Shown: positions 51,238-61,058 of the stretch, in pieces | Layout: every line of letters begins with the position of its first letter | How positions within the stretch are numbered: position 1 is the stretch's first letter | Source: a bacterium YEK0313 | GTDB lineage: Bacteria > Pseudomonadota > Alphaproteobacteria > Rhizobiales > Phreatobacteraceae | NCBI GenBank assembly: GCA_000751295.2 | Contig: CCMO02000002.1 | Coordinates: forward strand, 890,501 to 954,500 | Direction: 5' to 3' | Length of the DNA: 64,000 bases | Position numbers and translations under genes: made by a program | The notes under the pieces: generated by a model | Database searches by the model: none | What the model was told of the DNA's origin: nothing | The model's input: the letters and a program-made list of their open reading frames with translations, nothing else

Positions 51238-51539
51238 TGCGATCGCTGCACGCGGAGCCGATGCGCGTCACGTGCTTTGCGAAGCGCAGCCTTCGGTGCA
51301 GGGGGCCGGTGAGCGCCGGCGCGAGCGTCTGTTGGTCATCGACTGACAGGGGCGATGCGGATCTCCGTGATCGTCCCTCCCCGCGGCCTCATGAGCGGCG
51401 GTGACGACGAGATCACCCAAGGGTTCGTACGGCTCATCACCGGACATTTCAGGATGGCTCGCGGCGATCCGGCGCGCCGCCGGCATTCCCCTGGGCGCGG
51501 CCCAGCCGCCATTTGTCCCGCGGCCGATCCATCCGGTCC
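51238..51539. other. gap with no recognised gene
   Basis: About 300 bases between the start of the GNAT remnant and the ATP synthase terminator. The frames that stay open here give low-complexity Arg/Pro-rich translations without known motifs, and I see no tRNA, repeat or antitoxin gene. It could be decayed DNA linked to the GNAT remnant. Confidence 0.5.
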
Positions 51540-51573
51540 AAAAAAGCAAGGGCCGCCCTGCAGGCGGCCCTTG
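51540..51573 (-). terminator. intrinsic terminator of the ATP synthase operon
   Basis: A 10-bp perfect stem AAGGGCCGCC (51549-51558) and GGCGGCCCTT (51564-51573), with a 5-nt loop, is followed on the minus strand by GC and seven T residues (51546-51540). It lies 56 nt after the atpC stop. This is the clearest rho-independent terminator in the window. Confidence 0.85.
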
Positions 51574-51597
51574 AACTATCCGTCTGACGCCGACGCT

Positions 51598-51645
51598 CAG
51601 TGCGTCGACTTGTCAGTGCGCCGACTTGTCAGTGCGTCGACTTGG
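51598..51645 (-). repeat. three tandem 16-bp repeats at the atpC 3' end
   Basis: Units 51598-51613, 51614-51629 and 51630-51645 read CAGTGCGTCGACTTGT, CAGTGCGCCGACTTGT and CAGTGCGTCGACTTGG on the plus strand. The stop codon of atpC is in the third unit (from the gene's side the first), so the sequence encoding KSTH-stop has been copied twice downstream. Looks like replication slippage. It has no effect on the protein. Confidence 0.8.
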
Positions 51646-52042
51646 CGGTGGCGAGCACGGCCTTGACGCTGTTCAGCTGGTCGAGCTTCTGCGCCGCCTT
51701 GGCGCGCGCCGCGTCGTCCTTGGCGTCGGCGAGATCGTCCTGAGCGTCCTTGATCTCGGCGTCGATCTGGTCGGCGCGCAAGTCCTCGACCGCCGTCGCC
51801 GTCTCGGCGAGCACGGTCAGGGTGCCTTCGGCCACCTCGGCGAAACCGCCGCGGACATAGAGCCGCTTCGGCTGGCCGTCGCCATGGATCGTCAGGATGC
51901 CGGGGCGCAGCGAGGAGACGAAGGGCGCGTGGTTGGCCAGCACGCCGAAGTCACCTTCCGAGCCCGGCACGACGACCTGCTCGACGGCGCCGGAGAAGAG
52001 CTGCCGCTCGGGGCTGACCAGTTCGAATGTAAAGGTCGTCAT
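51629..52042 (-). CDS. atpC: ATP synthase F1 epsilon subunit
   Basis: Central stalk subunit of the F1 motor, regulating and coupling rotation; 137 aa. The N-terminal beta-barrel shows FELVSPERQLFSGAVEQVVVPGSEGDFGVLANHAPFV, typical of bacterial epsilon, and a C-terminal two-helix region rich in Ala, Asp and Lys follows. It is the last gene of atpHA-(PH)-GDC, 27 nt after atpD, and is followed by tandem 16-bp repeats and an intrinsic terminator. Confidence 0.95.
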   Translation of the reverse strand: MTTFTFELVSPERQLFSGAVEQVVVPGSEGDFGVLANHAPFVSSLRPGILTIHGDGQPKRLYVRGGFAEVAEGTLTVLAETATAVEDLRADQIDAEIKDAQDDLADAKDDAARAKAAQKLDQLNSVKAVLATAKSTH

Positions 52043-52069
52043 GAATGCGGTCCCTCAATCGCTAAAGGA

Positions 52070-53524
<1,455 letters not shown>

Positions 53525-53553
53525 GATACGGTCCTCGATCTAACTTTTCGGCT

Positions 53554-54423
53554 TCAGAGCGCTTCGGCGCCCGAGATGATTTCAATGAGTTCCTTGGTGA
53601 TCATCGCCTGACGCGCGCGGTTGTACTTGAGCGTCTGCTTCCTGATCATTTCACCGGCATTCCGGGTCGCATTGTCCATGGAGGTCATCTGCGCGCCGTA
53701 GAACGAGGCGTTGTTCTCCAGGAGGGCCCGGAAGATCTGCACCGCGATGTTGCGCGGCAGGAGATCGGACAGGAGCTCGCCCTCGCCGGGCTCGAACTCG
53801 TAAGGGGTGCGGCTGCCGCTGGCATCGCCGGCGACTTCTGCCGGGATGATCTGGCGCGCGGTCGGCTCCTGGGCGATCACTGACTTGAACCGGGAGAAGA
53901 ACAGCGTCGCGACGTCGAACTCGCCGGCCTCGAACAGCTTGAGGATCTCCTGCGCGACCTGCTCGGCCTGGGCATAGGCGAGCTGGCGCACCGCACGGAA
54001 CTCGAGATAGCCGACGATCTGCTTCTCGAACTGGCGGCGGATCAGCTCGTAGCCCTTGCGGCCGACGCAGAAGAACTTGACCGTCTTGCCCTCGGCCTGC
54101 AGCGCCAGCGCCTTCTCGCGGGCGAGGCGCACGATCGAGGTGTTGAAGGCGCCGCACAGGCCACGCTCGCCGGTGCAGACGAGCAGCAAGTGCACGTCCG
54201 ACTTGCCGGTGCCGGTCAGCAGCAGCGGCGCATCGGCGCCGGCGACCGAACCGGTCAGGTTGGCGAGCACCGCTTCCATCTTCTCGGCATAGGGGCGGGC
54301 CGCCTCGGCAGCCGTCTGGGCCCGCTTCAGCTTCGCCGCGGCCACCATCTGCATGGCCTTGGTGATCTTCTGCGTCGCCTTGACCGACGAGATGCGGTTT
54401 CTGAGATCCTTCAAGCTCGGCAT
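53554..54423 (-). CDS. atpG: ATP synthase F1 gamma subunit
   Basis: Rotor shaft of F1, 289 aa. The N-terminus MPSLKDLRNRISSVKATQKITKAMQMVAAAK and the C-terminal DNATRNAGEMIRKQTLKYNRARQAMITKEL are the coiled-coil halves and match the family. Its ATG shares one base with the stop of the PH-domain gene (TGATG), so atpG translation probably depends on that gene, an unusual coupling for an ATP synthase operon. Confidence 0.97.
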   Translation of the reverse strand: MPSLKDLRNRISSVKATQKITKAMQMVAAAKLKRAQTAAEAARPYAEKMEAVLANLTGSVAGADAPLLLTGTGKSDVHLLLVCTGERGLCGAFNTSIVRLAREKALALQAEGKTVKFFCVGRKGYELIRRQFEKQIVGYLEFRAVRQLAYAQAEQVAQEILKLFEAGEFDVATLFFSRFKSVIAQEPTARQIIPAEVAGDASGSRTPYEFEPGEGELLSDLLPRNIAVQIFRALLENNASFYGAQMTSMDNATRNAGEMIRKQTLKYNRARQAMITKELIEIISGAEAL

Positions 54424-54875
54424 CAGCCGACATCCCTTCTGGCTTCGATGGCCTCACCCACCTTGCGGCGGAAGGTCAGCGGATCAGCAATTCTCTTGAT
54501 GGGCGTGGCGTTGATGCCCGTGCCGTGAATCGTCACGTGCCCGAAGTTCAGAAGCCGGCCCCAGAAGGTCTGATCGACCGAGATCGAATCGACCTTCTCG
54601 AGCCGCTGCTCGATGGTGGAACGGGCGATCAGGCCCCATTTCGCCACCACCTTGCGCGAGGTCACCGCCAGTTCCGTCGCCCGGGTCAGGATCCAGGCGC
54701 CCAGCAGCCAGACGAGGCCGGCTGCCAGAACCACCGCCCCGTAGGGCGGCAGCAGAACGGTTGCGACCAGGCCGAGAAGCACCGTCACGATAGGCCAGGC
54801 ATAGGCGATCCAATGGATCGTGGCTTGGTGCACGACCGTCTCGCCCGGACCTAAGCTATCGGTGACGTAGCTCAT
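54423..54875 (-). CDS. PH-domain (bPH2) membrane protein inside the ATP synthase operon
   Basis: Small membrane protein, 150 aa. Two hydrophobic helices span about 22-62 (AYAWPIVTVLLGLVATVLLP, then VVLAAGLVWLLGAWILT). A bacterial PH-like domain (YdbS/bPH2 type) follows, with TSRKVVAKWGLIARSTIEQ, LEKVDSISVDQTFWGRLLNFG and VTIHGTGINATPI. It starts 13 nt after the atpA stop and its own stop overlaps atpG by one base. No F1Fo subunit has this fold. It could be an assembly, membrane-anchoring or unrelated hitchhiking factor; function is not known. Confidence 0.9.
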   Translation of the reverse strand: MSYVTDSLGPGETVVHQATIHWIAYAWPIVTVLLGLVATVLLPPYGAVVLAAGLVWLLGAWILTRATELAVTSRKVVAKWGLIARSTIEQRLEKVDSISVDQTFWGRLLNFGHVTIHGTGINATPIKRIADPLTFRRKVGEAIEARRDVG

Positions 54876-54888
54876 CGACGGCCCGCGA

Positions 54889-56414
<1,526 letters not shown>

Positions 56415-56415
<1 letters not shown>

Positions 56416-56975
56416 CAGCCGACCTCTTTCATGGCGTTTTTAATAGAATTGAGCTTGGTGCGGAGCGAAGTGTCGATCATCCGCGAGCCGACCTTGACGA
56501 TCAGCCCGCCGAGAATGGCCGGATCCACCTTCACATCGATCCTGGGTTCCTTGCCGAGCACGTCCTTCAGCGCCTCGGTCAGCGTCTTGGCATGGGCGGC
56601 CGAGAGCTCCTCGGCAACCGTCACCTCGGCGGTCACCTCGCCGCGGGCCTGGGCGACCAGCGCGTTGAAGCCGCGGATGATGCCCTGGACGGCGAACAGG
56701 CGGCGATTGGACGCAACCACCTTGATCAGGTTGCCGGCGAGACCGCCGATCTTGGCCTGGTCGAGAATGGCGGTGATCGCCTTGACCTGATCGTCGGCGG
56801 CGAAGACCGGGCTCTGGACCAGCCGCTTCAGATCGTCGGAACCATCGAGAAGAGCCTGGAAGCGGCCGAGATCGGCGGCAACCGCATCGATCTGTCCTGC
56901 CTCGGTTGCCAGTTCAAAAAGAGCAGAGGCATAACGCCCCGCCATGCCCGAAACGGTCTTATCTTCGACGGCCAC
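56415..56975 (-). CDS. atpH: ATP synthase F1 delta subunit
   Basis: Peripheral stalk subunit (OSCP equivalent) connecting F1 to Fo; 186 aa. It begins after a short acidic stretch with SGMAGRYASALFELATEAGQ and ends with DPAILGGLIVKVGSRMIDTSLRTKLNSI, both typical. The start is GTG. It is the first gene of the F1 operon, with about 285 nt of upstream DNA, where no gene and no clear promoter is seen. Confidence 0.95.
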
Positions 56976-57260
56976 CGCGTGTCTCTCGCGCTCGGCGCCG
57001 AGCCATTTCGTTCAGACCTTCGGCCGCACTCGCGTGTGACAGCCGCAAACCCTTGGCTCGACTGGGGAATTGATAACCGGAGAGAATGCGCTGGTGCGCC
57101 TGCCCCCCAAGGTCGCGTGTCCGTTAGCACACGTATTCCCGTGGTGCAACGGCACTTGGGGGCGGATCCGGTGCGCAAGAGGCGGCAATCCCGGGCAAAA
57201 ACGCCGCATGCCGCAGAACGGTCCGGATCGTCGCAGGCGGTGCCGGCGGGCCTGGCCACA

Positions 57261-57776
57261 TCAGGCCGCGGGATGGACGGCGAGCCGCACCAGGGTGCGC
57301 GGCACCACCGCGCCCGGGTGGACGAGGCGGTCGCTCATGAGAATGCCGTCGAGGTGGTCGATCTCGTGCTGGACGAGCTCGGCGAGGGTGGGGTCGAGCG
57401 CCTCGGACCGGACAAGGCCGCCGTCGGAACGGCCGCAGCGGAACCCGACGGAGCGGTGCCGCATGACCGCCATGCAGAGGTCGGGCAGGCTGAAGCAGTC
57501 GTCCCAGACCGGCATCAGCGCCTCGGAGCGCCAGGTGATCTCGGGATTGACGGCGACGAAATGGCCGAGCGCGCAATCGAAGGCGATCAGGCGGAAGGGC
57601 GAGCCGACCTGCGGACCGGCGAGCGCCCGGCCGAATCCGAGCCGGCGGCGGAGATCTGCGAGCGTATCGGCGAGGTCGCGGGCGTCGTTCCGCCAGTCGT
57701 CGCGGTCCGGATCCACCGGCCGGGCCGGGCGGCGCAGCCGCGGGTCGCCGAAAGCGAGGACCGGCCTGACCGGCAC
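57261..57776 (-). CDS. peptide deformylase-like protein
   Basis: Deformylase-fold protein, 171 aa. Motif 3 HEIDHLDG is intact with both metal-binding His and the catalytic Glu. Motif 2, usually EGCLS, reads DDCFS, keeping the metal-binding Cys. Motif 1 reads GRALAGPQ instead of GxGLAAPQ. So metal binding and catalysis are possible, but this is probably a paralogue rather than the essential Def. It starts GTG, 3 nt after the stop of the PLP enzyme, with AAGGAG upstream, so the two are co-transcribed. A role on another formylated substrate is possible. Confidence 0.8.
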   Translation of the reverse strand: MPVRPVLAFGDPRLRRPARPVDPDRDDWRNDARDLADTLADLRRRLGFGRALAGPQVGSPFRLIAFDCALGHFVAVNPEITWRSEALMPVWDDCFSLPDLCMAVMRHRSVGFRCGRSDGGLVRSEALDPTLAELVQHEIDHLDGILMSDRLVHPGAVVPRTLVRLAVHPAA

Positions 57777-57779
57777 CGC

Positions 57780-58736
57780 TCAGGCTCCTTCCGCAGGAAT
57801 GTTGCCGCCGCACAGGACGGTTGCGACCGTCTTGCCGGCGAACCGGCCGGCGCTGGCCATGATACCGGCAAGGCCGGCCGCGCCGGCCGGCTCGACGATC
57901 AGGCCGTAGTGCCGGCGACAGAAGGCCATGGCTTCGCCGATCGCCGCCTCGTCGATCGCCAGGACCTCGTCCACCGTCGTGCGCATGCAGGCGAGCGCAT
58001 AGTCGACCGGCTCGCGCACCGCGATGCCGTCGGCCATCGTCTCGGCCCGCGCGGTGGTCTCGATCCGGCCGCGCTCCCAGGACAGCTTCATGGCTGGGGC
58101 GATGGCGGCGACCACGCCGATGACGCGCACCCCAGGCCGGGCCGCGCGCATCCACGCGCCCATGCCGGTGAGCAGGGCGCCGTTGCCGAGCGGCACGACC
58201 AGCGCGTCGAGCGCGGCCTGCCGCCGGTCGAGCGTTTCTGTGATCTCGCGAGCGATGGTGCCGGCACCCTCGGCGATCAGGCGCTCGCCGCCGTCCTCGA
58301 CGAAGATCAGTCCCTCGGCGGCGGCGAACCGGCGCGCCACGGCCTTGGCGGCATCGAAATCGGCGCCGTCCAGGACGACGGCCGCACCCAGCCGCCGCAT
58401 GGCCGCGACCTTGCCCGGATTGGCGGCCGCCGCGGCGAAGACCGTGAGCCGGCGGCCGCGCCGGCGCGCGGCATAGGCGAGGCCCTGGCCGAAATTGCCG
58501 GCGGATGCGGAAACGATCGGCCTGTCGGACGCGGCGAGATGGTCGAGCCACCAGTCGGTACCCCGCCCCTTGAAGGAGCGAATCGGGTTGAGCGTCTCGA
58601 CCTTGGCGAGCAGCAGGCAGCCGAGCGCGGCATTGGCCTCGTCGTGTTCGACGAGCGGCGTGTCGAGAAAGACGGCGTCGATCCGGCCGGCCGCAGCCGC
58701 GATCCCCTCGGCAGTGGGAGGCGTGATGGTGCTCAT
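57780..58736 (-). CDS. PLP-dependent threonine dehydratase-like enzyme
   Basis: Fold-type II PLP enzyme, 318 aa, similar to serine/threonine dehydratases and related lyases. The Schiff-base Lys is in NPIRSFKGRG near 56, the phosphate-side loop is SAGNFGQGLAYAARRRG, a glycine-rich loop lies in PLGNGALLTGMG, and the C-terminal EPAGAAGLAG is typical. No ACT regulatory domain is present. It is divergent from an Lrp-type regulator across 82 bp with two CGGG-N7-CCCG sites, so its expression is likely amino-acid controlled. Confidence 0.88.
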   Translation of the reverse strand: MSTITPPTAEGIAAAAGRIDAVFLDTPLVEHDEANAALGCLLLAKVETLNPIRSFKGRGTDWWLDHLAASDRPIVSASAGNFGQGLAYAARRRGRRLTVFAAAAANPGKVAAMRRLGAAVVLDGADFDAAKAVARRFAAAEGLIFVEDGGERLIAEGAGTIAREITETLDRRQAALDALVVPLGNGALLTGMGAWMRAARPGVRVIGVVAAIAPAMKLSWERGRIETTARAETMADGIAVREPVDYALACMRTTVDEVLAIDEAAIGEAMAFCRRHYGLIVEPAGAAGLAGIMASAGRFAGKTVATVLCGGNIPAEGA

Positions 58737-58759
58737 GCGCCCTTGCTATCAAGTCCGCC

Positions 58760-58804
58760 CGGGTGAAAATCCCGAAGCAGCGGCCAGATCGGGTGGATTT
58801 CCCG
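58760..58804. promoter_or_regulatory. two CGGG-N7-CCCG sites, likely Lrp operators
   Basis: CGGGTGAAAATCCCG (58760-58774) and CGGGTGGATTTCCCG (58790-58804) are near-identical sites whose starts are exactly 30 bp apart, about three helical turns, in the 82-bp gap between the PLP enzyme gene and the Lrp gene. The repeated, phased arrangement fits cooperative Lrp/AsnC octamer binding. Confidence 0.6.
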
Positions 58805-58818
58805 ATAGGAGCAAAGAA

Positions 58819-59289
58819 ATGAGGTCGACTATGGAGCTGACCCGCCATGACAGGGCGATCCTGCGGGAAATGCAGCGGGATGCCGGGCTGACCATCGGCG
58901 CGCTTGCCGACAAGGTCGGCCTGTCGCCATCCTCGACCCAGCGCCGGCTGCAGCGGCTCAGGGACGAAAAAATCATCCTGCGCGACGTCTCGATCGTCGA
59001 GCCGCGCAGCCTTGGGGCGAGCGTCACCCTGCTGGTCGAGTTGGAGCTCGAACGCGACCGTCCCGAGCTCCTGCCTTCGCTCCATCACTGGATCGCGCGC
59101 ACGCCGGACGTGCAGCAGGCCTGGTGCCTCACCGGGCGCGGCGACTACACGCTGGTGGTGGTGACGGCATCGATCGACACGTTCGACGCCCTGGCCGACC
59201 GCATGATGGCCGACAACCCGAACATCCGGAAATTCACCACCAGCGTGGTGCTGAAGCAGCTCAAGCGATCGCTGGAGGTGCCGGTCTGA
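58819..59289 (+). CDS. Lrp/AsnC family transcriptional regulator
   Basis: Regulator of 156 aa. The N-terminal HTH is RAILREMQRDAGLTIGALADKVGLS followed by the recognition helix SSTQRRLQRLRDEKII. The C-terminal RAM-like ligand domain contains VQQAWCLTGRGDYTLVVV. The start at 58819 has GGAG 7 nt upstream. It is divergent from the PLP enzyme gene, its probable target, with two phased palindromic sites between them. Confidence 0.93.
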   Translation: MRSTMELTRHDRAILREMQRDAGLTIGALADKVGLSPSSTQRRLQRLRDEKIILRDVSIVEPRSLGASVTLLVELELERDRPELLPSLHHWIARTPDVQQAWCLTGRGDYTLVVVTASIDTFDALADRMMADNPNIRKFTTSVVLKQLKRSLEVPV

Positions 59290-59360
59290 CGGCGGGTCGG
59301 GAGTCCGCGCCCTGTGAACAGGGCCGGGTCCCCGCCGCATGGCTCCGTTGCGCGATAGCC

Positions 59361-59377
59361 CATAGGAAAAACCTATG
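59361..59377. promoter_or_regulatory. CATAGG-N5-CCTATG inverted repeat, candidate LysR-type operator
   Basis: Perfect 6-bp arms CATAGG (59361-59366) and CCTATG (59372-59377) around AAAAA. It contains an ATAGG-N5-CCTAT core, with T-N11-A spacing, as expected of LysR-type regulators. It lies 80 bp before the solute-binding protein gene. A LysR gene (cut by the window edge) lies downstream of the insertion sequence and is the natural candidate regulator. Confidence 0.5.
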
Positions 59378-59457
59378 GATGCCCGACCAATGACGATTTG
59401 CCCGTCGCCGGCCGGCTCACGAAGATCCCCGGCGCACTTGGACATCAGGGGATTTCG

Positions 59458-61056
59458 ATGGTTCCGACACGTCGCGCCTTGCTGAAGACTGCCGCCGCCT
59501 CGGTCGCGGCGGCCGCGTGGCCGCTCAACGCGCCGGCCATCGGCCAGACCGCCGGCCGGCGCGTCCTGCGGTTCGTGCCCCAGGCCAACCTGTCGGCGCT
59601 CGATCCGGTCTGGACCTTTGCCGCCGTCACCATCACCCATGGCTATTGCGTCTTCGATACGCTCTACGGCGTCGACGGCAAGCTTCAACCGCGCCCGCAA
59701 ATGGCCGAGGGAGCGACGGTCTCGGACGACCAGCGGACCTGGCTGATCACCTTGCGCGAAGGCCTCGAGTTCCACGACGGCGAGCGCGTGCTTGCCCGCG
59801 ACTGCGCCGCGAGCCTCGAGCGCTGGAGCAAGCGCGACCAGTTCGGCCAGACGCTCGCCGCGGCGACGGAAGCCTTCGAAGCCGCCGACGACCGGACCAT
59901 CCGGATCCGGCTGAAGCACCCCTTCCCGCTGCTGCTCGATGCCATCGGCAAGCCGCATTCCTCGCCGGCCTTCATCATGCCCGAGCGGCTGGCCAGGACC
60001 GATCCCATGACCCAGGTCACCGAGATGGTCGGCTCGGGGCCGTTCCGCTTCAAGGCCGACGAATATGTGTCGGGCGCGCGTGCCGTCTACGAGCGCTTCG
60101 ACCGGTATCGGGCCCGCACCGAGCCCGCGGACTGGACCTCGGGCGGCAAGCGCGTGGCGATCGATCGGCTCGAATGGGCGATCATGCCCGATCCCAGCAC
60201 CGCGGCGGCAGCGCTGCAGACCGGCGAGATCGACTGGTGGGAACAGGCGCTGCCCGATCTGATCCCGCTGCTTGCGCGGTCGCGCGACATCAGCATCCGC
60301 AACCAGGATCCCTACGGCTTCGTCGCGATGGCGCGCTTCAACGCCATACAGCCGCCCTTCAACAACGCCAAGCTCCGCCAGGTCGCGCTGTCGGTGCTCC
60401 AGCAGGACGACTACATGCAGGCGATCGTCGGCACCGAGGCCGAGGCCTATCGGCGTTGCCGGGCGATGCTGCCTTGCGGCATGCCGGGCGTGGCCGAGCT
60501 CGGCGCCGCGCAGATGCCGGCATCACGCGACCTCGCCAAGGCGCGCGCGGCGGTCAAGGCCGCGGGCTATGCCGGCGAGAAGGTGGTCATCGTCAACCCG
60601 GTCGACTATCCCGCGATCAGCCCGCACGGACAGATCACCGCCGAGCTCCTGAAGTCGATCGGCTTCAACGTCGATCTCCAGGACATGGACTGGGGCAGCG
60701 TGCTGCAGCGGCGGCTGTCCAAGGAGCCGGTCGAGCGCGGCGGCTGGAGCATCTATCACACCAACTGGCCGAGCGTTTCGATCGCCAATCCGGCGGTCAA
60801 CACGACGATCCGGGGCGATGCCAACTGGACCGGCTGGTACAAGGACGAGGAGACCGAGCGCCTGACCGCGGAATGGCTGGTCGCGACCGACCCGGCGCGC
60901 CAGCAGAGCCTCCTGGACGACATCCAGAGGCGCGCCCTGGACCAGGTGCCGATCCTGCCGCTCGGCCAGTTCTTCATCAAGACGGCGTTTCGCAAGTCCG
61001 TCCAGGGCGTCAAGGACGGCTCGGTCTGCTATTTCTGGGACGTGCGGAAAGCCTGA
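59458..61056 (+). CDS. peptide-type ABC transporter substrate-binding protein
   Basis: Family 5 extracellular binding protein, 532 aa. A twin-arginine signal peptide is plain: TRRALLKTAAASVAAAAW, cut near APAIGQ. Mature features are RFVPQANLSALDPVWTFAAV and GSGPFRFKADEYV, typical for SBP_bac_5. Unlike the operon at 22963, no permease or ATPase genes follow; a GMC oxidoreductase gene begins 2 nt after its stop. The ligand may be the alcohol or ester that this enzyme oxidises (inference). Confidence 0.9.
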   Translation: MVPTRRALLKTAAASVAAAAWPLNAPAIGQTAGRRVLRFVPQANLSALDPVWTFAAVTITHGYCVFDTLYGVDGKLQPRPQMAEGATVSDDQRTWLITLREGLEFHDGERVLARDCAASLERWSKRDQFGQTLAAATEAFEAADDRTIRIRLKHPFPLLLDAIGKPHSSPAFIMPERLARTDPMTQVTEMVGSGPFRFKADEYVSGARAVYERFDRYRARTEPADWTSGGKRVAIDRLEWAIMPDPSTAAAALQTGEIDWWEQALPDLIPLLARSRDISIRNQDPYGFVAMARFNAIQPPFNNAKLRQVALSVLQQDDYMQAIVGTEAEAYRRCRAMLPCGMPGVAELGAAQMPASRDLAKARAAVKAAGYAGEKVVIVNPVDYPAISPHGQITAELLKSIGFNVDLQDMDWGSVLQRRLSKEPVERGGWSIYHTNWPSVSIANPAVNTTIRGDANWTGWYKDEETERLTAEWLVATDPARQQSLLDDIQRRALDQVPILPLGQFFIKTAFRKSVQGVKDGSVCYFWDVRKA

Positions 61057-61058
61057 TC

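Noticed and set aside
51238..51539. DUF1778/TacA antitoxin gene expected before the GNAT gene
   Set aside because: No frame here gives a ribbon-helix-helix-like antitoxin; nothing recognisable remains.
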